Assembly (NCBI RefSeq): GCF_001269885.1
Contig: NZ_LHVH01000023.1
Coordinates: 105,226-169,225 of the forward strand
Origin: Pseudomonas kilonensis
Lineage (GTDB): Bacteria > Pseudomonadota > Gammaproteobacteria > Pseudomonadales > Pseudomonadaceae
Direction of reading: 5' to 3'
Length of the DNA stretch: 64,000 nt
The notes under the pieces were generated by a model. It saw only the letters and a program-made list of their open reading frames with translations, was not told the origin of the DNA and did no database searches. This document shows positions 16,279 to 25,218 of this stretch, in pieces. The number at the start of each line of letters is the position of its first letter. Position 1 is the first letter of the stretch. The position numbers and the translations under genes are program-made.

Positions 16279-17604
16279 CTAGCGGATCTGGTGCTTGTGC
16301 AGCAGACGATAGAACGTCGGCCGGGACACGCCCAGTACCCGGGCGGCGACGCTCAGGTTGTCACTGTGACGGTTGAGCACATCACTCAGGGCCTGGCGCT
16401 CGGCGCGGGTCTTGTAGTCCTCCAGCGTGCCCATCGGTGCCACGACGCCCTGGTGGCTGGCCAGGCCGAGGTCACGGGCCTCGATTTGTCGGCCTTCGGC
16501 CAGTACCAAACCGCGACGGACGCGGTTGGCCAGCTCCCGCACATTGCCGGGCCAGTCATGCATGCCCATCGCCACCAACGCATCCTCGCTGAAGCTGCGG
16601 GGACGGCGGCCGGTTTCCTGGCTGTAGAAATGGGAAAAGTGGCTGGCCAGCATCGCCAGGTCACCATGGCGTTCGCGCAACGGCGCCATCGACACTTGCA
16701 ACACGTTCAAGCGGTAATACAGATCCTCGCGAAATCGCTTGTGCTCAATGGCCGCCTCAAGGTCCACATGGGTGGCGGCCAAGACCCGCACATCGACCGC
16801 AATCGGCTGACTGCCACCGACCCGCTCAATGTGTTTTTCCTGCAGAAAACGCAGCAGGTTGGCCTGCAGCTCCAACGGCAGGTCGCCAATTTCATCGAGA
16901 AACAACGTGCCACCGTGAGCCGCCTCGATCCGTCCGATCTTGCGTTGGTGAGCCCCGGTGAACGCGCCCTTCTCATGCCCGAACAATTCGGACTGGATCA
17001 GGTGCTCCGGAATCGCACCGCAGTTAATGGCGATGAACGGCTTGTTGCGCCGGTGAGACTGACAATGCAGGGTGCGCGCCACCAGTTCCTTGCCGGTGCC
17101 GCTCTCACCCCGGATCAATACCGGCGACTCGGCAGGCGCCAGCTTGCTCAACAATTTGCGCAGTTCGCGTATTGGCTTGCTGTCGCCCAGCAGCTCATGT
17201 TCGGGCTGATCAATGTGGACCGAGCCCTGCCCCCGCAGGCGCGCCATGCCAAACGCCCGGCCCAGTGTCACCTGGACCCTGGACACGTCGAACGGCAAGG
17301 TATGGAAGTCGAAAAACCATTCGCAGACAAAATCACCGACGTTTTGCAGGCGCAACACTTCCTGGTTGAGCACGGCGATCCATTCGGTGCCGCTACGGCT
17401 GATCAACTCCTTGACCGCTTCCGGGCGCTCCAGGTGAAAAGGTTGTAATCGCAAAAGGCCGACGTCACACGTCCGATCGCCAGCGTGTTCAAGGGCGCAA
17501 CTGTCCACATCCCAGCCAATGGTGCGCAGACCTGGCAACAGGCGATGACAATCGTCGCAGGGATCAACCACGAGCAAACGACGTGACGTACTGGCTTCGA
17601 TCAT
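16279..17604 (-). CDS. Sigma-54 activator with atypical (VpsR-like) receiver
   Basis: 441 residues. Residues 1-125 form a receiver-like domain without an obvious phosphoacceptor pattern, like VpsR/FleQ-type activators. The AAA+ domain is complete: Walker A GESGTGKE (167-174), GAFTGA (213-218), Walker B TLFLDE (233-238). A Fis-type helix-turn-helix ends the protein (NLSVAARVLGVSRPTFYRLL). The intact GAFTGA means it can drive sigma-54 promoters. The ATG at 17604 follows AAGGAT. Convergent with fapF and next to an operon with a sigma-54-type promoter, it is the obvious candidate regulator of fap, possibly binding c-di-GMP as VpsR and FleQ do; both points are inference. Confidence 0.88.
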   Translation of the reverse strand: MIEASTSRRLLVVDPCDDCHRLLPGLRTIGWDVDSCALEHAGDRTCDVGLLRLQPFHLERPEAVKELISRSGTEWIAVLNQEVLRLQNVGDFVCEWFFDFHTLPFDVSRVQVTLGRAFGMARLRGQGSVHIDQPEHELLGDSKPIRELRKLLSKLAPAESPVLIRGESGTGKELVARTLHCQSHRRNKPFIAINCGAIPEHLIQSELFGHEKGAFTGAHQRKIGRIEAAHGGTLFLDEIGDLPLELQANLLRFLQEKHIERVGGSQPIAVDVRVLAATHVDLEAAIEHKRFREDLYYRLNVLQVSMAPLRERHGDLAMLASHFSHFYSQETGRRPRSFSEDALVAMGMHDWPGNVRELANRVRRGLVLAEGRQIEARDLGLASHQGVVAPMGTLEDYKTRAERQALSDVLNRHSDNLSVAARVLGVSRPTFYRLLHKHQIR

Positions 17605-17945
17605 GACTGATCCTTGGCGCCAAAATAAGGAAATATGATTAGAAACAGTCGTTTGGCAAACCTGCATGTAACAGTAGCAAGAAGTTGACGCCCCCTTGTA
17701 TCGATTGATTATCGAGATCGCGTCAAACTGGTTATAAGCGAGCGTTTCGTTAGTTGTCGCAGGCGTATTTCTTTCATGGCGCTTTCAAACAAAAGCCAAA
17801 AAGCCTGGTCTGAAAGAAAATCGAAATTTATTTAAATAATGTGTGACCCGCCTGCGGGTTCGGGACATCAGTACAAGTAACCAGCCGCACGGTACGCCCA
17901 ACCGACGGCACATCATTTGTTTGGGCACACTTAAGAGAAAACGCC
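17605..17945. other. Intergenic region upstream of the sigma-54 activator
   Basis: 341 AT-richer bases between two divergent genes. It contains TTGACGC (17685-17691) / GCGTCAA (17720-17726), flanking TCGAT-N5-ATCGA (17701-17715), and a small hairpin ACCCGC-CT-GCGGGT (17846-17859). I find no copy of the fap-type 18-bp palindrome and no convincing open frame. It must hold both promoters. Confidence 0.5.
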
Positions 17946-18212
17946 ATGAACGCCCCGCTCCGTATCAACGAAGCTCTTTTGATTGCCGACCGCGCATTCC
18001 GTCCTTTCCACTGCGTGGCCTGGGCTCCACAAGACGGTAACGGTGAACTTAGCCTGACCGTCGTCGACCGCACCAATACCCATATTGGCCGCACCCAGAT
18101 TCCAAGCAGCGCCTATACCGACCCGGTCCAACTGGCCGACCTGTTGAAACAGGCCCGTGCCGAACTGAGCCAGGAAGGTTACACATTGCAATCGTGGTCG
18201 ATGCCTGAATAA
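17946..18212 (+). CDS. Small conserved Pseudomonas protein
   Basis: 88 residues, soluble and without signal peptide or membrane segment. An alternating beta pattern (ELSLTVVDRTNTHIGRTQIPSS) is followed by a helix (QLADLLKQARAELSQEG) and a short beta end. I do not recognise a named domain. An AAGAGA ribosome site precedes the ATG and the codon use is normal for the window, so it looks genuine. It is divergent from the sigma-54 activator. Confidence 0.7.
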   Translation: MNAPLRINEALLIADRAFRPFHCVAWAPQDGNGELSLTVVDRTNTHIGRTQIPSSAYTDPVQLADLLKQARAELSQEGYTLQSWSMPE

Positions 18213-18395
18213 CCACCGGTAAAGCCTGTTATCGATTGCAGGCTTGGCTCTGGATTGTAAAGCCATTGTTATGGCACGAATCGCTGCTGTATCTGTAGAA
18301 CATGACAGTTGTGCATTGTCACATTCAGGGATTGAATGTTGCCCTCATGCAGTCGTCGCCCTTCCGGGCCTTTCGACACGCAAGGAGAGGCAGGC

Positions 18396-19685
18396 ATGCT
18401 CGATCAGTTCGCGTTTGTGCTCCCCCGGACCATGGCCCACGCCGGGCAGCTTGACTCAGGCTTTGCCGCCAACGGCAAAGCCTGGGTTCATTTCGAAGAC
18501 AGCACCTCGAGCCTGACCACTGGATTGACCCTCGACCACGCAGGAAGAATCCTGGTGGCGGCCAGGATCGAGACCACCCACGGCAGCCGGTTCGGGCTGG
18601 CAAGACTCAACCATGACGGTTTAACCGACCCGGGCTTCGGCACTCGCGGCTGCGTGATCGGCGCATTTGAAAACGGTTTCGACGCGACGGCAGGCAAGGT
18701 GATCGCGTTGCCCGACGGGCATATCCTGTTGTCCGGCCTGCACTACGAAAACAACGACCATACCTTTCCCGCCCTGGCGCTGTTCGATCAGCAAGGCCGC
18801 GCCGTTCAAAGCTTCGGCAACGCCGGCCGGCACATCATCAGGCTTTGCGGCAATCTCTCCCAAGGCCTGCGCGATCCCTGGCTGCCGCCCGGCGTGCCGG
18901 GACTTGAGGCTTGCGACATGCAAGTGCAGGCCGATGGCCGGATCCTTGTGCTCGCCAACCATCACTATCAATTGTCCGACCATGTCGGCGTACTGATCCG
19001 GCTCTTGCCGTGCGGGGCATTGGATACCTCATTCAACGGTCGCGGTTTCGTGATGGTCCGACGCTTGTTGAAAAATACCTGGCTCGGCTGCCTGGCGCTC
19101 CAGGCTGACGGCCATATTGTCGTCGGCGGCGCCATCGACTTGCCCCAGCATGGCTTGATTGCCCGCTATGACAGCAGCGGCAAGCTCGATGACAGCTTCG
19201 GTGAAAACGGCTTTCTGTCGATCCTGGCGCAGGGTCACAGCGTGATGGTCAGCCAGATCGTCCAGGACACGAACGGTGATCTGCAGGTGTTCGGCAGCAG
19301 CCGTGATCCGATGCATAGCCTGTCCCTGAAAGTGCGCCCCGACGGCAAGCCGGACCGTCATTGCAATCAGGGCCAGTGCCAGCTCATGGCGATCGGGCGC
19401 AACGCCAGTCAGTGGACCGCCGCCCAGCTTCAAGCGGACGGAAAACTGCTGACCGCTGGCGCCACCATCGGCGGTATCGAGGCCGATTTCGTGCTTGCCC
19501 GACATCTGCCAGATGCCAGCCTCGACCCGGATTTCGGCCAGGGCAAAGGCTGGGTTCGCACTCGACTCGGCTACAGCCTCGATACCGCCACCGCCCTGGC
19601 TGTGCAGACTGACGGCAGAATCCTGGTGGGCGGCTATTCGCTCCACGGTCATTATCGAGCGGTGGTTGCGCGATATTGGGCCTGA
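18396..19685 (+). CDS. Delta-60 repeat protein
   Basis: 429 residues built of repeats of roughly 60 residues, each with the delta-60 signature of an L-D-x-x-F-G-x-x-G element: LDSGFAANGKAWV, TDPGFGTRGCVIG, LDTSFNGRGFVMV, LDDSFGENGFLSI, LDPDFGQGKGWVR. Between them are (A/L)xxxDGxILVxG strands, so a beta-propeller-like or solenoid fold is expected. No signal peptide is evident. The function of these proteins in Pseudomonas is unknown. The ATG at 18396 follows AAGGAGAGG, a better start than one 20 codons upstream. Confidence 0.85.
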   Translation: MLDQFAFVLPRTMAHAGQLDSGFAANGKAWVHFEDSTSSLTTGLTLDHAGRILVAARIETTHGSRFGLARLNHDGLTDPGFGTRGCVIGAFENGFDATAGKVIALPDGHILLSGLHYENNDHTFPALALFDQQGRAVQSFGNAGRHIIRLCGNLSQGLRDPWLPPGVPGLEACDMQVQADGRILVLANHHYQLSDHVGVLIRLLPCGALDTSFNGRGFVMVRRLLKNTWLGCLALQADGHIVVGGAIDLPQHGLIARYDSSGKLDDSFGENGFLSILAQGHSVMVSQIVQDTNGDLQVFGSSRDPMHSLSLKVRPDGKPDRHCNQGQCQLMAIGRNASQWTAAQLQADGKLLTAGATIGGIEADFVLARHLPDASLDPDFGQGKGWVRTRLGYSLDTATALAVQTDGRILVGGYSLHGHYRAVVARYWA

Positions 19686-19780
19686 GTCGAATTGTCACGG
19701 GTGAACGGTATTTATTCTTACGCTTGATATTCCTCATTTCTTACGGCAACTTGCGCGCTTCTAACTAAAAGGAGCAGCCG

Positions 19781-21283
19781 ATGTCCGGCCCAATGGCTCA
19801 AGCGTTCGCGCACAACTTTCTTGGCCACTCACCGCGCTGGTACAAGGCGTGCATCATCACCTTCCTGATCCTCAATGCCGTGGTGCTGTGGACCCTGGGC
19901 CCGGTCGTCGCAGGCTGGATGCTGGTGCTGGAGTTCATCTTCACCCTCGCCATGGCCCTTAAATGCTACCCATTGATGCCTGGTGGGTTGCTGCTGGTCG
20001 AGGCCCTGGTGCTGGGCATGACGACCCCCAAGGCGCTGTACGACGAGCTGCTGCATAACTTCCCGGTCATCCTGCTGCTGATGTTCATGGTGGCCGGGAT
20101 CTACTTCATGAAGGATCTGCTGTTGTTCCTGTTCTCGCGCCTGCTTTTGGGTGTGCGTTCCAAGGCGATGCTGTCCTTGATGTTCTGCTTACTCTCGGCG
20201 TTTCTGTCGGCCTTTCTCGATGCCTTGACCGTCACGGCAGTGATCATCAGCGCCGCGGTGGGCTTTTATTCGGTGTACCACCGCGTGGCGTCGGGCAACG
20301 ATCCGCGCCAGGACAGCAGCATCGATGAAGACCATGACCTGCCGACGCTGCATCATGCCGACCTGGACCAGTTCCGGGCCTTTCTGCGCAGCCTGCTGAT
20401 GCATGGCGCCGTGGGCACGGCGCTGGGCGGCGTCTGCACCTTGGTGGGTGAACCACAGAACCTGCTGATCGGCCATGAAATGGGCTGGCATTTCGCCGAC
20501 TTCTTCCTGAAAGTCGCGCCGGTGTCGCTGCCGGTGCTGGTAGCCGGGCTAGCGACCTGCGTGGCGCTGGAAAAGCTGCGTTGGTTCGGTTACGGCACGT
20601 TGTTGCCAGACAACGTGCGTGCCGTGCTGGCCGACTACGCTGAGCAGGACAATCGCGAACGCACCGCACGGCAACGAGCGGCGCTGATCGTTCAGGGTAT
20701 CGCCGCGCTGATTCTGATCGTGGGCCTGGCGTTACACATTGCCGAAGTCGGCCTGATCGGCCTGATGGTCATCGTGTTGATTACCGCCTTCACCGGCATC
20801 ACCGACGAGCACCGGCTGGGCAATGCGTTCAAGGACGCCATGCCGTTCACGGCGCTGTTGGTGGTGTTCTTTGCGGTAGTGGCGGTCATCCACGACCAGC
20901 AGTTGTTCACGCCGCTGATCCAATGGGTCCTGGCCCTGCCCGCCGACCAGCAGCCGGGCATGCTGTTCATTGCCAATGGCCTACTCTCGGCCATCAGCGA
21001 CAACGTGTTCGTGGCGACCATCTACATTACCGAGGTCAAACAGGCCTTCGTCAACGGCCACATGAGCCGCGAACAGTTCGAGACCCTGGCGGTGGCCATC
21101 AACACCGGCACCAACCTGCCGAGCGTCGCCACACCCAACGGCCAGGCCGCCTTCCTGTTTCTGCTGACCTCGGCGATTGCCCCGCTGATTCGCCTGTCCT
21201 ATGGCCGGATGGTCTGGATGGCGCTGCCCTACACCGTGGTGATGGGTGGCTTGGGCTGGTATGCGGTGACTTACTGGTTGTAG
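19781..21283 (+). CDS. nhaB: Sodium/proton antiporter NhaB
   Basis: 500 residues, the standard NhaB length, with about a dozen hydrophobic segments. The NhaB-specific opening AFAHNFLGHSPRWYK, the SAFLSAFLDALTVTAVIISAAVGFYSVYH segment and GTALGGVCTLVGEPQNLLIG are all present. It exchanges Na+ (and Li+) for H+ across the inner membrane and supports salt and alkaline pH tolerance. AAGGAG precedes the ATG. It is monocistronic; a REP doublet follows. Confidence 0.96.
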   Translation: MSGPMAQAFAHNFLGHSPRWYKACIITFLILNAVVLWTLGPVVAGWMLVLEFIFTLAMALKCYPLMPGGLLLVEALVLGMTTPKALYDELLHNFPVILLLMFMVAGIYFMKDLLLFLFSRLLLGVRSKAMLSLMFCLLSAFLSAFLDALTVTAVIISAAVGFYSVYHRVASGNDPRQDSSIDEDHDLPTLHHADLDQFRAFLRSLLMHGAVGTALGGVCTLVGEPQNLLIGHEMGWHFADFFLKVAPVSLPVLVAGLATCVALEKLRWFGYGTLLPDNVRAVLADYAEQDNRERTARQRAALIVQGIAALILIVGLALHIAEVGLIGLMVIVLITAFTGITDEHRLGNAFKDAMPFTALLVVFFAVVAVIHDQQLFTPLIQWVLALPADQQPGMLFIANGLLSAISDNVFVATIYITEVKQAFVNGHMSREQFETLAVAINTGTNLPSVATPNGQAAFLFLLTSAIAPLIRLSYGRMVWMALPYTVVMGGLGWYAVTYWL

Positions 21284-21318
21284 AAATATTGGAACATCGA
21301 TGGCAAGGGGATCCCTCT

Positions 21319-21403
21319 GTGGGAGCAAGGCTTGCCCGCGATGAAGGCGATGCGGTCTATCAGGAACCGAGGCGCCTGTTTCGCGAGCAAGCTTTGCTCC
21401 CAC
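21319..21403. repeat. REP doublet after nhaB
   Basis: Inverted family A cores; the left arm has the variant GCAAGGCTTGCCCGCG and the right arm GCGAGCAAGCTTTGC, so the arms come from different sub-variants. It lies between convergent nhaB and the HAD gene. Confidence 0.8.
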
Positions 21404-21442
21404 AGTAGGAATAAATTCCCCTGCCACAAAAGCCGGGGCATC

Positions 21443-22264
21443 CTATCGCGGCAAGATGTACCGTTCGATCGCCAGCGCCGCACCGTCATCGATAACGGCG
21501 GCGGTCACGACATCCGCTTGACGCCGGATCGCCTCCTCCGCCTGCCCCATGGCAATCGACAACCCCGCGCGGTGGAACATCGCCGGGTCGTTACCACCAT
21601 CGCCCATGGCCGCCGTCTGTTCCAGTGGCACATCAAGGAAGGCTGCCAGGGTCGACAGTGCTTCCCCTTTGTTGGCCTTCATCGCCGTCACGTCCAGGTA
21701 GATCGGTTGCGAACGCGACACCTGGGCCTGGCCCTTGAGCAGCGGATGCAGCCGAGCTTCCAGTTCCACCAGCAGGTCGGTGTTGGCGCTGGTGGCGACG
21801 ATCTTGTCGATCCGCTCCAGATACGGCTCGAAGCTTTCGACCTCTACGGGTGGGTAGCCCAGGCCACGCGTCTCCACCGGTACCATCGGACCATTGGCGT
21901 CGCGCACCAGCCAGTCGCCATCGGCAAATACCCAGACTTCGATGCCGGGTTGATCGGCATACAGGGCCAGCGTGGTCAGAGCGGCCTCGGGGGGCAGGTA
22001 ATGGACGGCAAGAAAGCTGCCATCGGGATGAACCAACGTGCCGCCATTGAACGCCGCCGTGGGCAGGTCGACGCCCAGGGCCTCGATCTGCTGCAACATG
22101 GCCCGCGGCGGCCGCCCGGTGGCGAGGCTGAACAACACACCGGCCTCACGCAATGAGCGAACCGCTTCAATGGTGCGCTGGTTGAGACTGTGATCAGGCA
22201 GCAGCAAGGTGCCGTCCATGTCGCTGAGTAAAAACCGGATGGGGTGTTTCAGCAGATCACTCAT
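21443..22264 (-). CDS. HAD-IIB (Cof-type) sugar phosphatase
   Basis: 273 residues. Motif I is LLSDMDGTLL near the N-terminus, motif II the LFSLATGRPP threonine, motif III a lysine (MKANKGEAL) and motif IV GDGGNDPAMF, giving a full HAD active site with a Cof-type cap. Such enzymes hydrolyse sugar phosphates and related metabolites. The start overlaps the zwf stop by 4 bases, so it is third in gnd-zwf-HAD and may act on a pentose phosphate pathway intermediate (inference). Confidence 0.88.
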   Translation of the reverse strand: MSDLLKHPIRFLLSDMDGTLLLPDHSLNQRTIEAVRSLREAGVLFSLATGRPPRAMLQQIEALGVDLPTAAFNGGTLVHPDGSFLAVHYLPPEAALTTLALYADQPGIEVWVFADGDWLVRDANGPMVPVETRGLGYPPVEVESFEPYLERIDKIVATSANTDLLVELEARLHPLLKGQAQVSRSQPIYLDVTAMKANKGEALSTLAAFLDVPLEQTAAMGDGGNDPAMFHRAGLSIAMGQAEEAIRRQADVVTAAVIDDGAALAIERYILPR

Positions 22265-23781
22265 CCGAGGCCATGCCAGACGCGATTGTCGCGAGTCAGC
22301 AAGTCCTCGGCGGCCGCCGGGCCATCTTCGCCGGCCTTGTAGGACTGGAGTGCCGCGTCCTGCTGCCAGGCATCGAGGAACGGCTGCACGGCGCGCCAGC
22401 CGTTTTCAATGTTGTCGGCACGCTGGAACAGCGTCTGGTCACCTGTGAGGCAATCGTAGATCAGGGTTTCGTAACCTGTAGACGGCTGCATTTCGAAGAA
22501 GTCCTTGTAGGCAAAGCCCAATTCGATATTGGCCATGTCGAGTGCCGGCCCCGGCCGCTTGGCCAGCAGGTCGAACCACATGCCTTCATTGGGCTGAATC
22601 TGGATTCTCAAGTACGTAGGTTGCAGTTCGTCGACTTCGGTGTCGCGAAACTGCGCGTAAGGCGCTGGCTTGAAGCAGATGACGATCTCCGTGTCCCGCA
22701 CGCTCATGCGCTTGCCGGTGCGCAGGTAAAACGGCACGCCGACCCAGCGCCAGTTGTCGATCATGACCTTGAGGGCGACGTAGGTCTCGGTGCTGCTGTC
22801 GGGCGCTACGTTGGCCTCCTGGCGATAACCGTTTACCGCCTTGCCGCCGACTTCACCGGCAGTGTACTGGCCACGGACCGAGTTGGCCCGGGCCTGCTCC
22901 ACCGACCAGGGCCGGATCGCCCCGACAACCTTGGCCTTTTCCCCACGCACGGCGTCAGCACCAAACGCCGCTGGCGGCTCCATGGCCACCATCGCCAGCA
23001 GTTGGAAAAGATGATTGGGCACCATGTCTCGCAGGGCGCCGGTATGCTCATAAAAACTGCCACGGGTTTCCACGCCGACGGTTTCGGCGGCGGTGATTTG
23101 TACGTGGTCGATGTAGTGGTTGTTCCAAAATGCCTCGAACAGGCTGTTGGAGAAACGGCTGACCAGAATGTTCTGCACCGTTTCCTTGCCCAGGTAATGG
23201 TCGATGCGATAGATCTGTTTCTCGCTCATGACCTTGAGCAGGCAGGCGTTCAGCGCTTCGGCGGTAGGCAGGTCGGAGCCGAACGGCTTTTCGATCACCA
23301 CCCGCCGGAAGGCGCCCTCCTGCTCCTGAAGCAGCCCGGCCGCACCGAGGCGGCTGACCACTTCACTGAAAAAGCGCGGCGCGGTCGCCAGGTAGAAAAC
23401 CGCATTGCCGGTGCCGCTGGCAGCGATTTTCGCCGCCAGCGCCTGGTAGGTGCTCTCATCGAGGAAGTCACCCTGGACGTAGCTGATGCCCTGGGCCAGC
23501 TTGGCCCACAGCACTGGGTCGAGCGCGCGGTTGGCATCACCGCCCTTGCTCGCCGCTTCGTTACGGATGAAATCCTCGAGTTTCTTGGCAAAATCCACAT
23601 CGCTGATGGCGTTGTGGTCAACCCCGATGATGCGCAGCCCATCGCCCAGCAGACCGTCGCGACTGAGGTGGTAAAGCGCCGGCATCAGAAGACGCTTGAC
23701 CAGATCGCCATGGGCACCGAACAGAAACAACGTGGTCGGCGGCGCAGGTTCTGCCTTGGATTTACTGGCGATCGAGGTCAT
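22261..23781 (-). CDS. zwf: Glucose-6-phosphate dehydrogenase
   Basis: 506 residues, full length. The N-terminal coenzyme motif is FGAHGDLVKR, with His in place of the usual Ser of GASGDL. The catalytic RIDHYLGKE is intact, as is the EKPFGSDL loop. It oxidises glucose 6-phosphate to 6-phosphogluconolactone with NAD(P)+. Pseudomonads often have more than one zwf; this one is joined to gnd (4-base overlap) rather than to pgl/eda, pointing to the second, oxidative pentose phosphate-linked paralogue (zwfB type). Confidence 0.95.
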   Translation of the reverse strand: MTSIASKSKAEPAPPTTLFLFGAHGDLVKRLLMPALYHLSRDGLLGDGLRIIGVDHNAISDVDFAKKLEDFIRNEAASKGGDANRALDPVLWAKLAQGISYVQGDFLDESTYQALAAKIAASGTGNAVFYLATAPRFFSEVVSRLGAAGLLQEQEGAFRRVVIEKPFGSDLPTAEALNACLLKVMSEKQIYRIDHYLGKETVQNILVSRFSNSLFEAFWNNHYIDHVQITAAETVGVETRGSFYEHTGALRDMVPNHLFQLLAMVAMEPPAAFGADAVRGEKAKVVGAIRPWSVEQARANSVRGQYTAGEVGGKAVNGYRQEANVAPDSSTETYVALKVMIDNWRWVGVPFYLRTGKRMSVRDTEIVICFKPAPYAQFRDTEVDELQPTYLRIQIQPNEGMWFDLLAKRPGPALDMANIELGFAYKDFFEMQPSTGYETLIYDCLTGDQTLFQRADNIENGWRAVQPFLDAWQQDAALQSYKAGEDGPAAAEDLLTRDNRVWHGLG

Positions 23782-24758
23782 TTTTTCGGCGTCTCCACGT
23801 GGCCGCCAAAGCCGAAGCGCATGGCCGAAAGCATTTTGTCACCGTACGTGCTTTGCTGGCGCGAGCGGAAACGGGCGAACAGTGAACTGGACAGGACCGG
23901 AACCGGCACCGCTTGCTCAATGGCGGCCTCGATGGTCCAGCGGCCTTCTCCGCTGTCGGCGACTTCGCCGGAAAAACCGTCCAGTTTCGGGTCGCTGGCC
24001 AACGCGTCGGCGGTCAAGTCCAGCAACCAGGACGACACCACGCTGCCGCGACGCCAGACTTCGGCGATATCGGCGACGTTCAAGTCGAAACGCTGCTCAG
24101 CCGGCAGGCTTTCGCTGGATTTGGTCTTGAGGATGTCAAAACCCTCGGCGAAGGCCTGCATCATTCCGTATTCGATGCCGTTGTGGATCATCTTCACGAA
24201 ATGCCCCGAACCGGCCGGGCCCGCGTGGATGTAGCCACGTTCGGCGCGGTCATCGTCGGATTTGCGATCACGGGTGCGCGGGATGTCGCCCATGCCCGGC
24301 GCCAGGCTGTCGAACAGCGGGTCCAGGCGCTTCACCACGTCGGCCTCACCGCCAATCATCATGCAGTAGCCGCGCTCCAGGCCCCAAACGCCACCGGAGG
24401 TGCCGACGTCGATGTAGCTCAGGCCTTTTTCCGACAGGGCCTGGGCGCGACGGATGTCGTCCTTGTAATACGTGTTACCGCCGTCAATGATCACATCACC
24501 CGGCTCAAGCAGTTCGCTGAGGGCGTTGATGGTGTCTTCGGTGGGTGCGCCGGCCGGCAGCATGACCCAGACCGCCCGTGGTTTTTCCAGGCCGGCGACC
24601 AGTGCCGAGAGGTCCGCGACGCCCATCGCGCCTTCCTGGTGCAGGTTTTCGACAAAAGCGGCATTGCGGTCATAGACGACGGTGGTGTGCCCATTGAGCA
24701 TCAGGCGCCGCGCAATATTGCCGCCCATGCGGCCCAGTCCAATGATCCCGAGTTGCAT
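23778..24758 (-). CDS. gnd: 6-phosphogluconate dehydrogenase, short form
   Basis: 326 residues, against about 470 for the classical enzyme; this is the short, usually NAD-dependent GntZ/YqeC-like form. The N-terminal Rossmann motif is GLGRMGGNIARRL. The catalytic region has GGVWGLERGYCMMIGG and KMIHNGIEYGMMQAFAEGFDIL. It converts 6-phosphogluconate to ribulose 5-phosphate and CO2. It is first of the gnd-zwf-HAD operon, whose genes overlap by 4 bases each. The 274 bases upstream hold its promoter; I could not identify a HexR-like palindrome there. Confidence 0.93.
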   Translation of the reverse strand: MQLGIIGLGRMGGNIARRLMLNGHTTVVYDRNAAFVENLHQEGAMGVADLSALVAGLEKPRAVWVMLPAGAPTEDTINALSELLEPGDVIIDGGNTYYKDDIRRAQALSEKGLSYIDVGTSGGVWGLERGYCMMIGGEADVVKRLDPLFDSLAPGMGDIPRTRDRKSDDDRAERGYIHAGPAGSGHFVKMIHNGIEYGMMQAFAEGFDILKTKSSESLPAEQRFDLNVADIAEVWRRGSVVSSWLLDLTADALASDPKLDGFSGEVADSGEGRWTIEAAIEQAVPVPVLSSSLFARFRSRQQSTYGDKMLSAMRFGFGGHVETPKK

Positions 24759-25032
24759 GTGCTGATGCTCCCTACTACAAATAAAGGTAAGTCAAAGATT
24801 TAGCTCGTAAGACACGTGGAGGTTAGTCCAGAGCATTGCTGCATAGTTTCCGGGTAATTCGAGCGATCACAAGGGATAAAGCTCAAGATCCGGCCGAAGC
24901 CACAGCGACCATGAAAAATAAAAAAGTTCCAATCACAAGCAAAAGAAATCAGAATCGGCGCCGATAGTAGAGGTGTCGACCAAATACTGGCGACATCTCT
25001 ATAGTTGATGTACGCCATTTGCGAGGTGAGCA

Positions 25033-25206
25033 ATGGGCCCTGTCGTTACCGCACGTCCTCCCCAAACCCTTTATGTGACCATTCGTCGCGATGAATTGCG
25101 CCTACTCAAGGAAGAACGCGATCTACTGCTTGATGAAGTGATGCAGCTGCGCATGCAGTTGCAACACGCACAACTGCCCCACCAGAGCCAGTCCCTGGCT
25201 CGGTAA
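25033..25206 (+). CDS. Small coiled-coil protein, 57 residues
   Basis: Reads MGPVVTARPPQTLYVTIRRD, then a charged amphipathic helix (ELRLLKEERDLLLDEVMQLR and on to about residue 48) that looks like a short coiled coil. AGGTGAG lies 3 bases before the ATG. The coding pattern (strong third-position GC, charged heptads) supports a real gene although it is very short. It is divergent from gnd. No named family is recognised. Confidence 0.55.
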   Translation: MGPVVTARPPQTLYVTIRRDELRLLKEERDLLLDEVMQLRMQLQHAQLPHQSQSLAR

Positions 25207-25218
25207 CCGCACCAGAGG

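Noticed and set aside
16291..17448. 385-codon frame antisense to the sigma-54 activator
   Set aside because: Shadow of the activator; no family features.
17605..17945. Search for the fap-type palindrome upstream of the activator gene
   Set aside because: Only an isolated AGAAACA-like half appears near 17641; there is no paired site.
18222..18245. Hairpin AAGCCTG / CAGGCTT after the small gene at 17946
   Set aside because: The stem is only 7 bp and no T-run follows, so I do not call it a terminator.
22273..24234. 653-codon open frame antisense to zwf and gnd
   Set aside because: High GC at third positions leaves the opposite strand open; no domain is recognisable and zwf and gnd are certain.
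24759..25032. Search for a HexR-type operator upstream of gnd-zwf
   Set aside because: No convincing TTGTAAT-type palindrome was found in this stretch.
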